Part shown: in pieces, positions 8,411 through 17,702 of the stretch | How positions within the stretch are numbered: position 1 is the first letter of the stretch | Layout: each line of letters starts with the position of its first letter | Assembly (NCBI GenBank): GCA_002470275.1 | Contig: DKNY01000026.1 | Location: 1 to 57,950, forward strand | Origin: Gammaproteobacteria bacterium UBA7376 | GTDB taxonomy: Bacteria > Pseudomonadota > Gammaproteobacteria > Pseudomonadales > Azotimanducaceae | Direction of reading: 5' to 3' | DNA length: 57,950 nt | The notes under the pieces: model-generated | What the model was told of the DNA's origin: nothing | Seen by the model: the letters and a program-made list of their open reading frames with translations, nothing else | Databases searched by the model: none | Position numbers and translations under genes: made by a program

Positions 8411-10012
8411 ATGTCAACTTATTTGGATTTGATCGAAAAACAACGCGCCACCATCTCTCAGCGACAGGAGTGGAGCGCCATCAACGCCGAATATGCGGCG
8501 CGTATGCAGCTACAAAATCGTTTCACAACGGGTTTGCAAATTGCTCAATACACCGCAGACATTATGCGCAGGGACATGGCTGCTTATGACGCGGACACCA
8601 GTCTATACACCCAGTCTCTCGGATGCTGGCATGGGTTCATCGCCCAGCAGGTCATGATGGGCGTTAAGCGCCACCGACAGTCTACGGATCGAAGCTATAT
8701 CTACCTATCGGGATGGATGGTAGCGGCCCTGCGCTCGCAGTTTGGACCGCTTCCCGACCAAAGCATGCATGAGAAGACTACCGTTTCGGACCTTATTGAG
8801 GAAATTTACACCTTCCTTAAGCAGGCTGATGCACGCGAGCTTCGGCACATCTTCGCTGAGCTTGATGAAGCTCGAGCCGATGGCGGGGATGTAGATAGCA
8901 TTATCCAGCGCATCGATAACTACGAATCACACGTTGTGCCCATTATTGCGGATATCGACGCCGGCTTTGGAAACGAGGAGGCCACGTACCTGCTCGCCAA
9001 GCGTATGATTGAAGCAGGCGCTTGCGCGATCCAGATCGAAAATCAGGTATCCGATGCCAAACAGTGTGGCCACCAGGCGGGTAAGGTCACCGTTCCGCAT
9101 GAAGATTTTGTTTCAAAAATCAACGCCGTCCGCTACGCCTTCCTTGAATTGGGGATCGACAACGGCATCATTGTGGCGCGCACGGATTCCCTTGGCGCAG
9201 GCCTGACGCAAAAAGTACCCGTCTCTCTACGAGCCGGTGATCTAGGTAGTCAGTACAACACCTTCCTCGACACCGAACCCGTTAGCGATATCAGCGAACT
9301 CCAAGAAGGCGATATTACTATTCGTGTGGATGGCAAATTGGCTAAACCAAAACGTTTGGACAACGGCCTATACGCATTCAAAGAAGACACCGGCTTCGAT
9401 CGTGTGGTTCTGGACTGCATCACCAGCCTTGAACACGGCGCCGATTTGCTGTGGATTGAAACAGAACGGCCTAACGTCGCGCAGATTGCTGCCATGGTTA
9501 ACAAAATCAGGGAAGTTCGCCCGGAGGCGAAGCTGGTCTACAACAACTCCCCTTCTTTTAACTGGACGCTCAAATTCCGCGAGCAGGTATACAATGAGTG
9601 GCGTGATGCGGGCAAAGACGTTTCTGCCTATCCAGACCCTGCAGTCAACGAACGAGGATTAATGGACGTGGCTATGGACAGCACCGACCTGGCAGCAGAA
9701 GCGGATCGATTAGTGCGGTCCTTTCAAGCGGATGCCGCACGCGAGGCGGGTATCTTTCATCATCTCATTACGCTACCGACCTACCACACCGCGGCGCTGT
9801 CAACAGATACGTTAGCTGAGGGCTACTTTGGGGACCTAGGCATGCTGGCCTACGTCAGAGATGTTCAGAGGAAAGAGATTCGCAGCAACCTGTCTGCGGT
9901 TAAACACCAAGACTTAGCTGGCTCCAATATCGGCGACGATCACAAGGAATATTTCCTGGGTGAAAAGGCACTGCTTGCTGGAGGTACAGCGAACACAATG
10001 AACCAATTTTAG
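8411..10012 (+). CDS. aceA: Isocitrate lyase (long Pseudomonas-type)
   Basis: Splits isocitrate into succinate and glyoxylate, the entry step of the glyoxylate shunt for growth on acetate and fatty acids. The active-site loop appears as KQCGHQ (Cys at residue 219), a Gln variant of the usual KKCGH. The metal-binding region DIDAGFGN precedes it. At 533 residues it is the long subfamily found in Pseudomonas rather than the 434-residue E. coli form. The ribosome site AAAGGAAG lies just before the ATG, and a strong terminator follows the stop. No malate synthase gene is in the window. Nearby acyl-CoA enzymes fit fatty acid use. Confidence 0.95.
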   Translation: MSTYLDLIEKQRATISQRQEWSAINAEYAARMQLQNRFTTGLQIAQYTADIMRRDMAAYDADTSLYTQSLGCWHGFIAQQVMMGVKRHRQSTDRSYIYLSGWMVAALRSQFGPLPDQSMHEKTTVSDLIEEIYTFLKQADARELRHIFAELDEARADGGDVDSIIQRIDNYESHVVPIIADIDAGFGNEEATYLLAKRMIEAGACAIQIENQVSDAKQCGHQAGKVTVPHEDFVSKINAVRYAFLELGIDNGIIVARTDSLGAGLTQKVPVSLRAGDLGSQYNTFLDTEPVSDISELQEGDITIRVDGKLAKPKRLDNGLYAFKEDTGFDRVVLDCITSLEHGADLLWIETERPNVAQIAAMVNKIREVRPEAKLVYNNSPSFNWTLKFREQVYNEWRDAGKDVSAYPDPAVNERGLMDVAMDSTDLAAEADRLVRSFQADAAREAGIFHHLITLPTYHTAALSTDTLAEGYFGDLGMLAYVRDVQRKEIRSNLSAVKHQDLAGSNIGDDHKEYFLGEKALLAGGTANTMNQF

Positions 10013-10020
10013 GTTCCGTG

Positions 10021-10044
10021 GGGCCCTTCGGGGCCCTTATTCTT
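10021..10044 (+). terminator. Rho-independent terminator of aceA
   Basis: Perfect hairpin GGGCCC-TTCG-GGGCCC (10021-10036), with a UUCG tetraloop, followed by TTATTCTT. It starts eight bases after the aceA stop codon. Confidence 0.85.
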
Positions 10045-10061
10045 ATCCAGGATTGATCGCC

Positions 10062-10352
10062 TTAGTGATGTCGCCTGAAGGAACCAATAATCTTTCGGAG
10101 CGCTGTTGCCTCATCCATTGAAAAATCCAATAGAAAGGCCTCAACTGAAGGCGCTTTGAGCCCTCTTTCCCGACAGCTAGAGACCACTAACCACTCTGGG
10201 TTAACGTCCAAAATGCGACCAACCCGGAAACACTTTCTCGGAGGCACGCCCCGCTGTAGCCATCCGTCAACAGTCTGTCGAGACTCTCCAACCCGACGAG
10301 CGAATGCCGACGGAGTGTACCCCGCATCATAGAGCGCGCCTCTGAGTCTCAT
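10062..10352 (-). CDS. Small helix-turn-helix regulator (Cro/CI-like)
   Basis: A protein of about 96 residues whose N-terminal half is a lambda-repressor-like HTH: FARRVGESRQTVDGWLQRG is the turn and recognition helix. The C-terminal 40 residues are short and not recognised. I prefer ATG 10352 (MRLRGALYDAG), because GAGGT lies nine bases upstream of it; the earlier ATG at 10361 abuts that site. The gene is divergent from the ThDP enzyme gene and has a palindrome about 50 nt upstream, which suggests autoregulation or control of its neighbour. Such proteins are often phage- or plasmid-derived, but no other phage gene is here. Confidence 0.65.
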   Translation of the reverse strand: MRLRGALYDAGYTPSAFARRVGESRQTVDGWLQRGVPPRKCFRVGRILDVNPEWLVVSSCRERGLKAPSVEAFLLDFSMDEATALRKIIGSFRRHH

Positions 10353-10400
10353 TTCTAACATACCTCAAGAATAATGGAAGATCGCAAGGTTGCGCATCAA

Positions 10401-10420
10401 TTTTACTTGCGTGCGTAAAA
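10401..10420. promoter_or_regulatory. Palindrome upstream of the HTH gene, possible operator
   Basis: TTTTAC (10401-10406) and GTAAAA (10415-10420) are exact reverse complements separated by eight bases, a spacing typical of a dimer-bound HTH operator. It lies 49 bp upstream of the preferred HTH start, in the divergent gap. A TTGACA hexamer sits at 10427-10432, but I see no matching -10 element at proper spacing. Operator function is inference. Confidence 0.4.
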
Positions 10421-10650
10421 TTTTTGTTGACAGCAAGTTTCTATCCCGGAGAGAGGCAGAGAGCCACCTCACCCCCCATAAATCGTAGCGTTTCAATTCG
10501 TTTTGCCAACGCTGATTCATAAAACTCAGCAGGATAGATGGTATTCTCTCCGCGGGGAGTATTTCTGTGGTCAATTTATTTGGTGACGTTCAAGTCCCTG
10601 CCCAGACTTAACCTGTAATAAAGAAAATTGGACCGAACAGGAGAATGAGT

Positions 10651-12282
10651 GTGAAAGTAGTTGACGCCATCGCCCACGCGATGAAAGCAGAAGGGATTGA
10701 TGTCTTGTTTGCCTACCCGGTTAACCCCCTGATTGAAGCCGCTGCCAAGGTCGATATCAGAACCGTCATTGTTCGACAGGAGCGTATTGGCCTGCATATG
10801 GCTGATGCATACTCCCGCATGTCTTCGGGAGATAAGATTGGCGTATTTTGCATGCAGCATGGGCCTGGTGCTGAGAACGCCTTCGGTGGCGTTGCTCAGG
10901 CTTACTCTGAATCTGTGCCCATCCTGGTGGTGCCTGCGGGCTATCCCAGACGCCTGGCGCACTATTATCCGAACTTCAACTCTACCCTCAACATGCAGCA
11001 CGTCACCAAGTGGGCAGAGCCGGTTACTATGGGGCGCGCGCTCCCAGAGATTCTTAGACGCGCATTCTTCCAACTTAGGAACGGCAGGCCAGGGCCGGTC
11101 ATGATCGAGGTGCCGGTGGACGTCATGGGTGAGGATGTCCCGGATGACTGGCATTACACCCCCGCATTTTCCGCCAAAAGTGCACCCGACCCCAAAGACG
11201 TTCAGATCGCCGCCAGCGTCCTAGCTGGTGCCGAACATCCGGTCATCTATGCCGGTCAGGGCATTCACTACGCCAAGGCTTGGAAACCCCTTCTTGAGCT
11301 CGCGGAAACGTGGCAAATCCCAGTCACCACAAGCATCGAGGGAAAGAGCGCGTTTCCAGAGAACCATCCTTTGTCGTTGGGCAGCGGCGGCAGGGCTAAC
11401 CCCAGACCTGTAACGAGGTACCTTGAGGATGCCGACGTTATTTTTGGCGTGGGCGTCTCTTTCGCGCTGACTGCCTTTGGCGTCCAAATGCCCGCCAATA
11501 AAACTATTATCCACGCGACCAATGACCCCATGGACTTAAACAAAGACATACCGGCTCAACACGCCCTAATTGGGGACGCCAAACTCACCCTGGAGGCCCT
11601 CAACGCTGCGCTCAAGCTAGAGGACGCCGCAACAGCCAAAGCCCGCGTTGACGAACCCGCCAAAATTCGCAGCCTTAGGGAACAGTGGATGAGCGAATGG
11701 GCGCCCAAACTTGAAAACGACCAATCACCGATCAATCCCTATCGCGTCGTCGCCGAACTCAACCGGTTGGTAGATAAGACAAAGGTGATCATTACCCATG
11801 ATGCGGGGAGCCCCAGGGATCAAACGACACCCTTCTGGGAGGCCATCACCCCGCTCTCCTATATCGGATGGGGCAAAACCACCCAGCTTGGGTATGGGTT
11901 GGGCTTGGCCATGGGCGCTAAGCTGGCGGAGCCCGACAAGCTTTGCATCAACGTCTGGGGAGATGCAGCCATCGGCTTTACCGGCATGGATTTCGAGACC
12001 GCGGTACGCGAACGCATCCCAATCCTATCCATTCTCTTTAATAACTTCTCTATGGCCATTGAGATTCCGATCATGCCTGTCTCCCAGGAGAAATATGGTG
12101 CCATCGAGATTTCAGGTCACTATGCCGACATGGCAAAGGCCTTTGGTGGTTATGGAGAACGTGTTACCCAACCGAGCGAGATCGTTTCAGCGCTCAAACG
12201 CGGCATCGAGGCGACGCAACGAGGTCAGGCAGCCCTGTTGGAGTTCATCACGGACCAGGAAATCGATATCTCTAACGAGTAA
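10651..12282 (+). CDS. ThDP-dependent enzyme, acetolactate synthase (IlvB) superfamily
   Basis: All three ThDP-enzyme domains are present in about 543 residues. The catalytic Glu is in VRQERIGLHMADAY (about residue 44). The C-terminal ThDP/Mg motif reads WGDAAIGFTGMDFETA, then LFNNFSMA, a GDA-type variant of GDG-N. No regulatory small subunit follows, and the middle domain is short, so biosynthetic acetolactate synthase is unlikely; 2-oxo acid decarboxylase, lyase or ligase activity is possible. The start is GTG 10651 rather than ATG 10645: the AGGAG site at 10639-10643 is one base from the ATG but seven from the GTG. It is followed after 33 nt by an MDR reductase. Confidence 0.8.
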   Translation: MKVVDAIAHAMKAEGIDVLFAYPVNPLIEAAAKVDIRTVIVRQERIGLHMADAYSRMSSGDKIGVFCMQHGPGAENAFGGVAQAYSESVPILVVPAGYPRRLAHYYPNFNSTLNMQHVTKWAEPVTMGRALPEILRRAFFQLRNGRPGPVMIEVPVDVMGEDVPDDWHYTPAFSAKSAPDPKDVQIAASVLAGAEHPVIYAGQGIHYAKAWKPLLELAETWQIPVTTSIEGKSAFPENHPLSLGSGGRANPRPVTRYLEDADVIFGVGVSFALTAFGVQMPANKTIIHATNDPMDLNKDIPAQHALIGDAKLTLEALNAALKLEDAATAKARVDEPAKIRSLREQWMSEWAPKLENDQSPINPYRVVAELNRLVDKTKVIITHDAGSPRDQTTPFWEAITPLSYIGWGKTTQLGYGLGLAMGAKLAEPDKLCINVWGDAAIGFTGMDFETAVRERIPILSILFNNFSMAIEIPIMPVSQEKYGAIEISGHYADMAKAFGGYGERVTQPSEIVSALKRGIEATQRGQAALLEFITDQEIDISNE

Positions 12283-12315
12283 GCTTCTGAGAGAACGCGA
12301 TACTGGAGACCCCCG

Positions 12316-13311
12316 ATGCGTGTACGTGCCATTGCACTGAAGAGACGCCCAAACGGCCTGCCCGAGACTGAGGACTTCGACGTTTGCGAAGTCGATGCCC
12401 CGCCACCCGAAGCGGGAGAGATTCAGGTCCGAAACGTCTGTATGTCTGTGGACCCCTACATGCGGGGACGGATGTACGACCGGAAATCTTATGTTCCACC
12501 CTTCCAAATTGGCGAAGTCCTATCTGGTGGCAGTATCGGTGAGGTACTAGCCTCTGCCCACCCTGACTTCAAAGAAGGCGACTTTGTCTCAAGCTCCTAC
12601 GGCTGGCGCGAGGGCTTTACGGCCCCGGCGGCACAGGTGGAAAGGTTAGGCAAGATACAGGCCCCACCTTCAGCCTACTTGGGCGCCCTAGGCATGCCTG
12701 GTATGACCGCCTATGTTGGATTGTTAGAAATCGGGGCCCTCCAGGACGGCGAGTCGGTATTCGTCTCTGGCGCTGCCGGTGCAGTCGGCAGCGTCGCGGG
12801 ACAGATCGCCAAAATAAGAGGTTGCTCCGTCATCGGCAGTGCGGGGACAGACGACAAGGCTCGTCTCCTCACCGAGGAGTTGGGCTTCGACTATGGCTTC
12901 AACTATAAGGAAGGCAGCATCGTCCAGCATTTGCGCCAGGCAGCGCCCAAGGGATTGGATGTCTACTTCGACAATGTGGGGTCGGACCACCTGCAGGCGG
13001 CGCTCATGTGCATGCGGCCCAATGGCCGCATTCCCCTGTGCGGAGCCATATCCACCTATAACGATGCCGCGCCGCGACCTGGGCCTAACAACCTATCCAT
13101 GGCCATCGGCCTTGGATTAACCCTTCGGGGCTTCATCGTGAGCAACTTCATGCACCGCTACGCGAACTTTCGTTCCGATATGGAGAAGTGGGTAAACAAC
13201 GGTCAAATCAAGACCAAGGAAACAATCCTTGGAGGGATCGAAAGTGCCCCAGACGCCTTCATCGGCCTGTTCACAGGTGTCAACGTAGGCAAAATGATCG
13301 TCTCCCTCTAG
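12316..13311 (+). CDS. NADP-dependent MDR oxidoreductase (LTB4DH/CurA-like)
   Basis: A 331-residue medium-chain reductase without the catalytic zinc ligands. N-terminal family signature DPYMRGRMYD near residues 40-49; the nucleotide-binding motif is VSGAAGAVGSVAGQIAKIRG near 152. This subfamily (leukotriene B4 12-hydroxydehydrogenase, prostaglandin reductase, curcumin reductase) reduces the C=C bond of enones with NADPH. It lies 33 nt downstream of the ThDP enzyme on the same strand, so the two may act on related carbonyl compounds. Convergent with the acyl-CoA dehydrogenase pair. Confidence 0.88.
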   Translation: MRVRAIALKRRPNGLPETEDFDVCEVDAPPPEAGEIQVRNVCMSVDPYMRGRMYDRKSYVPPFQIGEVLSGGSIGEVLASAHPDFKEGDFVSSSYGWREGFTAPAAQVERLGKIQAPPSAYLGALGMPGMTAYVGLLEIGALQDGESVFVSGAAGAVGSVAGQIAKIRGCSVIGSAGTDDKARLLTEELGFDYGFNYKEGSIVQHLRQAAPKGLDVYFDNVGSDHLQAALMCMRPNGRIPLCGAISTYNDAAPRPGPNNLSMAIGLGLTLRGFIVSNFMHRYANFRSDMEKWVNNGQIKTKETILGGIESAPDAFIGLFTGVNVGKMIVSL

Positions 13312-13321
13312 CGAGGACGCT

Positions 13322-14281
13322 CTAGCCTTTTGTTGCAATAAAGTCCCAGGCGCGATCCGCGCCCAACGCGGCAAACTGCTGCCCAAGAATTTGCTGCCAG
13401 TAAAACTCGCTGCCCCATTCATCACGCCAGGCCCAGAGCCTGCGCGTGAAGTGGTGCAGCCTATGCTCATAAGTAAAACCCATGGCGCCATGGACCTGAT
13501 GTACCTGCTCCGCAACGATACCGACAGCTTCCCCAACCCTAGCCTTCGCTGCAGCCACTTCGTATAAAAAGCGTTCGGAGGAAAGGGCATCAATACCCGC
13601 GTCAGCAGCCCGCTGGGCCGCCGCCACCTCGGCGGCGACCACCGCCAGGCTGTGCTGAATGGCCTGAAACTTACTGATGGTGCGTCCAAACTGACGCCGC
13701 TCTGAGGCAAACTGGAGCCCAAGATCTAACACAGCCTGTAACGTGCCCGCCATCAGGCACGTTCTAGCAAGCGCCAGTTGAGCATAGGGTGCATCCTCGA
13801 CCTCAAGCATGCCCTGAACCAGCGCCGGCGGCGCAATGGAGCCGCGAGGCTCGCCTGCCAAATTGGCCAGCCCCTCCTGAGCCGCCTGCCCCGGGTGGAG
13901 CTCTACAATACGGCTATCCGGACTCACCGCTAAAATCCATTCGGCATGGGAGGACCAGGCTATATCAATGACACCCCCATTGTGCTGGATTCCGATACTG
14001 CGCAAGACCGAATCCTTAGCAGCCATCCAGCGATTGGCCAGCAGCACTTCAGCCATAGGAAGCGGTACCGCAAAACGGCCACATATTTTTAAAAAGGCAA
14101 ATAAGTCGGCGGCTTCTGTTCCACTGTCTGGGCTCCCAAGCAGGTGGAACCCCTGGTCTACGATCTGCTGCCAAAGTGCCTCGGCAAAGGCCCCCTGCTC
14201 GCATTTATCCAGCAGGGCTTTATCCACGTGATCAGAGAAGATTCTCTCCGCAGATTCAATAATGAGCGTCTCGGTATCCAT
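13322..14281 (-). CDS. Acyl-CoA dehydrogenase, small partner subunit
   Basis: A 319-residue acyl-CoA dehydrogenase-like protein, shorter than the usual 380 because the N-terminal helical domain is reduced. The C-terminal FAD half is clear: RRQFGRTISKFQAIQH and QVHGAMGFTYEH, the latter a QxxGG(A)xG-type cofactor contact. Its ATG overlaps the stop of the longer dehydrogenase gene by one base (TAATG), so synthesis is coupled. This pairing of a full-length and a short subunit is known for alpha2beta2 acyl-CoA dehydrogenases acting on sterol side chains and other bulky acyl-CoAs (ChsE1/E2 type). Assignment to a sterol substrate is inference only. Confidence 0.85.
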   Translation of the reverse strand: MDTETLIIESAERIFSDHVDKALLDKCEQGAFAEALWQQIVDQGFHLLGSPDSGTEAADLFAFLKICGRFAVPLPMAEVLLANRWMAAKDSVLRSIGIQHNGGVIDIAWSSHAEWILAVSPDSRIVELHPGQAAQEGLANLAGEPRGSIAPPALVQGMLEVEDAPYAQLALARTCLMAGTLQAVLDLGLQFASERRQFGRTISKFQAIQHSLAVVAAEVAAAQRAADAGIDALSSERFLYEVAAAKARVGEAVGIVAEQVHQVHGAMGFTYEHRLHHFTRRLWAWRDEWGSEFYWQQILGQQFAALGADRAWDFIATKG

Positions 14282-15426
14282 TATCTCAGGCCGAGACTTC
14301 GGGCAATGACGCCGCGCAGAATTTCCCGGGTCCCCCCTCTCAGGGTAAAGGAAGGAGACAGCAGCATGGTCTCATCGAAGGTCTGTCGAAAGAGCCCCAG
14401 GGCGGCAGCATCCGTGTGCGCGATGTCAGGCACGGCCAAGCGTGCAACTTCTGGCACAAGCTTCTCAAAATTGTTCCCCAGCTCTTTGACCAGTGCAGCC
14501 TCCACCACGACATCCTTACCGGCTTCCAGCATCCCCGCCACGGATAGGGACATGCGTCGGAGCGTCATGAAGTGCCCAGCCAAACGACCGATTGCCGCCG
14601 CTTGATGAGGCGCAGGCGAATCACCACATAATCTAATCAACTCGGCAAAGACGCGATAGGCGGATAGGAATCGCTCTGGGCCGCTGCGTTCGTAGGCCAG
14701 TTCTGAGGTGACCTGCTGCCAACCATTACCAGGTTCGCCAACAATGCGATTCTTAGGGACAAGCACATCCTCAAAAACGACTTCATTGAAATCTTCCCCA
14801 CCGGCCATATTCCTTATGGGCCTTATTTTCACACCATCATTTTTAAGATCGACAATGATTTGAGACAGTCCCGCGTGCCGGTTTTCCGTCTGGGCTGCGG
14901 TTCGCACCAAGCAAATAATGAAGTGATTGCGATGGGCATCCGTGGTCCAGACCTTGGTACCGTTGATTCGGTATGCGTCACCCTCTGCGGTGGCCGAGGT
15001 TCTTACCGATGCTAGATCAGAGCCCGTATCGGGTTCGCTCATACCAATGGAAAAGAAGCGCTCCCCTCGAATGATCCCGGGCAAGTAGCGCTGGCGCTGT
15101 TCTGGGGTTCCGAACCGAAGCAGCAGCGGACCGCTCTGGCGATCTGCGATCCAGTGCGCGCTCACCGGCGCACCGGCTGATAGCAGCTCTTCGGTAACCA
15201 CCAAGCGCTCAAAATTGCTCCGCTCTCCACCCCCGTATTGCGCCGGCCAGGTCATACCTATCCAGCCCCGCTCCCCGAGTTTTTGCGAGAATTCAGGATC
15301 ATGCCCCGTCACAAAGTCCGAATTGGGTCGAGGCAGGTAGGCCCTATTCTCGTCGATAAAGGCCCTTACCTGAGCACGCAAATCCTGTGTCTCGTCGCTG
15401 AGCGCGACTCGGTCGAACTGAAACAT
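14281..15426 (-). CDS. Acyl-CoA dehydrogenase, large partner subunit
   Basis: FAD-dependent alpha,beta-desaturation of acyl-CoA. Motifs: WPAQYGGGERS, FSIGMSEPDTGSDLAS (FAD/substrate loop), and YERSGPER, which carries the likely catalytic Glu in the position used by FadE28-like enzymes. The C-terminus has LRGGTREILRGVIARSLGL. I place the start at ATG 15426 (MFQFDR), giving 381 residues; the reading frame is open further upstream to 15492, but that extension is unlike family N-termini, and GGGGGCG precedes 15426. Coupled to the small subunit by a one-base overlap. Likely half of a heterotetramer. Confidence 0.9.
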   Translation of the reverse strand: MFQFDRVALSDETQDLRAQVRAFIDENRAYLPRPNSDFVTGHDPEFSQKLGERGWIGMTWPAQYGGGERSNFERLVVTEELLSAGAPVSAHWIADRQSGPLLLRFGTPEQRQRYLPGIIRGERFFSIGMSEPDTGSDLASVRTSATAEGDAYRINGTKVWTTDAHRNHFIICLVRTAAQTENRHAGLSQIIVDLKNDGVKIRPIRNMAGGEDFNEVVFEDVLVPKNRIVGEPGNGWQQVTSELAYERSGPERFLSAYRVFAELIRLCGDSPAPHQAAAIGRLAGHFMTLRRMSLSVAGMLEAGKDVVVEAALVKELGNNFEKLVPEVARLAVPDIAHTDAAALGLFRQTFDETMLLSPSFTLRGGTREILRGVIARSLGLR

Positions 15427-15534
15427 TGCGAACGCCCCCCTGGCATACCCGCTAAGACCAAAAAGACTAAAGCCGGGACCATCACAACGCAACGCATCAA
15501 AGTTGGATAAAGGAACGGAGAATCGTGACCGTTA

Positions 15535-15987
15535 GTGCTTACCACCAAGCTATGGCAACATGTACCCATGCTTGATTTGCTTGATCTCAAACACGCCTTT
15601 GATCCGGTCTTTGATGACCTGAGGGCTCGTTCGTCCGTGGTGGATCGATTTGTAGACAGAAATATATATCAGGTCTACGTCGCCACCCTGTGGGCAAATG
15701 TCGTTCTCTCTCCAGGGGAAGCCGGTATTGAGGAGGAGGATTTAGAAAACCTTCACGACGTTGTTGTGGCGGAAATTGAGCAGGTCTTGGGGCCAGGAAC
15801 CGATCTCAACGCCGTGTTTGCCTTCATTAGCTCCAAGCAAGGGGAGCAGACCATGGCGGAGGTAAAACTCAATCAGACCCACAAAGACTTACTGCAGTAC
15901 TTTTCGAGCATGATTCTCGACCCGGAGGGCCACAAAAAATGGATGCAGGAAATCCGGGACAAAACGGGCTTGCCGCGCTCAAACTAG
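15535..15987 (+). CDS. Hypothetical protein, about 150 residues
   Basis: Not recognised. A soluble, acidic, probably helical protein (LDLLDLKHAFDPVFDDLRARS near the N-terminus) with no signal peptide or membrane segment. The start is uncertain: GTG 15535 or ATG 15568 (MLDLLDLKHAF); neither has a strong ribosome site. Its last nine bases overlap the convergent yjbQ-like gene. It stands alone on the plus strand between two minus-strand operons. Confidence 0.6.
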   Translation: MLTTKLWQHVPMLDLLDLKHAFDPVFDDLRARSSVVDRFVDRNIYQVYVATLWANVVLSPGEAGIEEEDLENLHDVVVAEIEQVLGPGTDLNAVFAFISSKQGEQTMAEVKLNQTHKDLLQYFSSMILDPEGHKKWMQEIRDKTGLPRSN

Positions 15988-16389
15988 GATTGAAACAAGC
16001 ACTGATCGTGAGAGAACCGCGTGGCGGTGCTCCCAAAGATAAATACCCTGCCAAGTCCCTAAGGCCATAGCCCCGTCCACCACCGGAATCGATAGCGAGA
16101 CAGCGGTCAGCGCACTCTTGATATGGCCAGGCATGTCATCCGGTCCCTCCTCTACGTGGCTATAAAGTCCATCGTTTTCGGGCACCAATCGATCAAGCCA
16201 AGCCTGAAGATCTCGCCCCACCGCAGGGTCCGCATTCTCCTGAATTAACAGGCTCGCAGAGGTATGCCGGATAAAGAGATTCACTAGGGCATCCTCGCAG
16301 TTAGCGGCTGCCACAAGCGCTCTAACGTCTTCAGTCAGATCATATAGCCCCTGCCCCGATACGCTGACGCTCAGCTCGTGATGCTTCAT
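15979..16389 (-). CDS. YjbQ/UPF0047 family protein
   Basis: A 136-residue single-domain protein with the family signature FIRHTSASLLIQENADP near residues 39-55 and GTWQGIYLWEHR near the end. YjbQ proteins can replace ThiE weakly (secondary thiamine phosphate synthase activity), but the physiological role is unsettled. It follows the TRAP operon after a 29-nt gap on the same strand, so it may be transcribed with it. Confidence 0.9.
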   Translation of the reverse strand: MKHHELSVSVSGQGLYDLTEDVRALVAAANCEDALVNLFIRHTSASLLIQENADPAVGRDLQAWLDRLVPENDGLYSHVEEGPDDMPGHIKSALTAVSLSIPVVDGAMALGTWQGIYLWEHRHAVLSRSVLVSILV

Positions 16390-16418
16390 AAGGGTTTAAG
16401 ACACCGTGGCAGGACCGA

Positions 16419-17702
16419 CTAGGGGTCCATATGCCAGAGGCTCAAAGCCGGCACGTAGGTGATGATTAACAGCGCGATCAGCAGGATCACCATGAAGGGC
16501 AGCGTCGCCGCATAAAGTTCTAGCAGCGGCTTTTTGAATCGATAGCTGGCGATAAATAAATTCATCCCCACCGGCGGCGTGAAATAACCCACCTGCATAT
16601 TCGCGAGGAAGATGATGCCCAAGTGCACCGGATGGATGCCGTAGCCCACCGCGACAGGCAACAGCAGAGGCACCATGATCACCAAAGCCGAGAAAATATC
16701 CAGCATCGCGCCCAGGAGCAGCAGCAGGATATTCAAGAGCAATAAAAAACTGATGGGGTTTTGGATATAGGTCTGCATGAACTGCATCAACTGCTGGGGC
16801 ACCTGGGCGTCCACCAAGAAATTGGTAAAGCCTAGCGCAATACCCAAGATCAGCAGAATGCCACCCACCATGACCATGGATTCAATCGCCACAGAGGCAA
16901 GCTGTTTGAGCTTCACTTCTCGATAACAGAATACTTCCGCGATAATCACATAGAGCGCGGTCACTGCCGCCGCCTCGGAGATGGCGAAAATACCGCTGAA
17001 AACACCGCCCAGCACCACAAAGGGCAAGGGTATCTCCCATCGAGCGGCATACAGCGCAGAGCGGAGATTGGCCCAAGTGAAAGGCACCCGTGGAATCTTA
17101 CCACCCCGGTGCCGCCAAAGCGTCCATAGGATCAACAGCGTTAGCATTAACAGTAGCGGCAGAATACCCGCGACAAACAGATCCACAATGGAAAATCGTT
17201 GGCCGACGTCCAGCTGCTGTGCAATCACACCATAAAGAATCAGCGGCACCGAGGGGACCAAAAGCAGCCCCAAACTGCCGGACGTTGTCACCAAGCCGGT
17301 ACTGTATTTTTCTGAGAACCCCGCCTCTCTCAAAGCCGGGAGCAGCAAGGCCCCTAGAGCAACGATGGTGACCCCAGATGCGCCCGTTAACGCGGTAAAG
17401 ACCGCGCAGGCCACGAAGCCCACCACGGCCAGCCCGCTGGGCATCCAGCCAAAGAGGCTTTGCATCAAGTTGACCAAGCGTGTGGATGTGTTGGCCGCAC
17501 TCAACAAATACCCGCTAAAGGTAAAGAGCGGTAGCGCTACCAGCAGCGGCGTATCCACAATGCGGTACAGCTCAATGGCAATAATGGCCAAGTCAATATC
17601 CGCACTGAAGTAGCCGAGCATGGCTGCCGCCATCAATATCGCAAAGAGCGGCGCACCAAGCATGGCCATCACGACGATGAGGATAACGCCGAGCCAAATC
17701 AT
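16419..17702 (-). CDS. dctM: TRAP transporter large permease (DctM)
   Basis: Twelve-helix inner-membrane subunit that carries the sodium-coupled transport path of a TRAP system. The 427 residues are almost wholly hydrophobic. Family motifs include GYLLSAANTSTRLVNL, FTALTGASGVTIVALGALLLPAL, and the C-terminal GYFTPPVGMNLF. It overlaps the DctQ gene by four bases (ATGA), as usual in this family. Confidence 0.95.
   Translation of the reverse strand: MIWLGVILIVVMAMLGAPLFAILMAAAMLGYFSADIDLAIIAIELYRIVDTPLLVALPLFTFSGYLLSAANTSTRLVNLMQSLFGWMPSGLAVVGFVACAVFTALTGASGVTIVALGALLLPALREAGFSEKYSTGLVTTSGSLGLLLVPSVPLILYGVIAQQLDVGQRFSIVDLFVAGILPLLLMLTLLILWTLWRHRGGKIPRVPFTWANLRSALYAARWEIPLPFVVLGGVFSGIFAISEAAAVTALYVIIAEVFCYREVKLKQLASVAIESMVMVGGILLILGIALGFTNFLVDAQVPQQLMQFMQTYIQNPISFLLLLNILLLLLGAMLDIFSALVIMVPLLLPVAVGYGIHPVHLGIIFLANMQVGYFTPPVGMNLFIASYRFKKPLLELYAATLPFMVILLIALLIITYVPALSLWHMDP

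Noticed and set aside
10365..10574. 69-residue minus-strand frame before the HTH gene
   Set aside because: TTG start with no ribosome site, and it covers the AT-rich regulatory gap and palindrome; likely chance.
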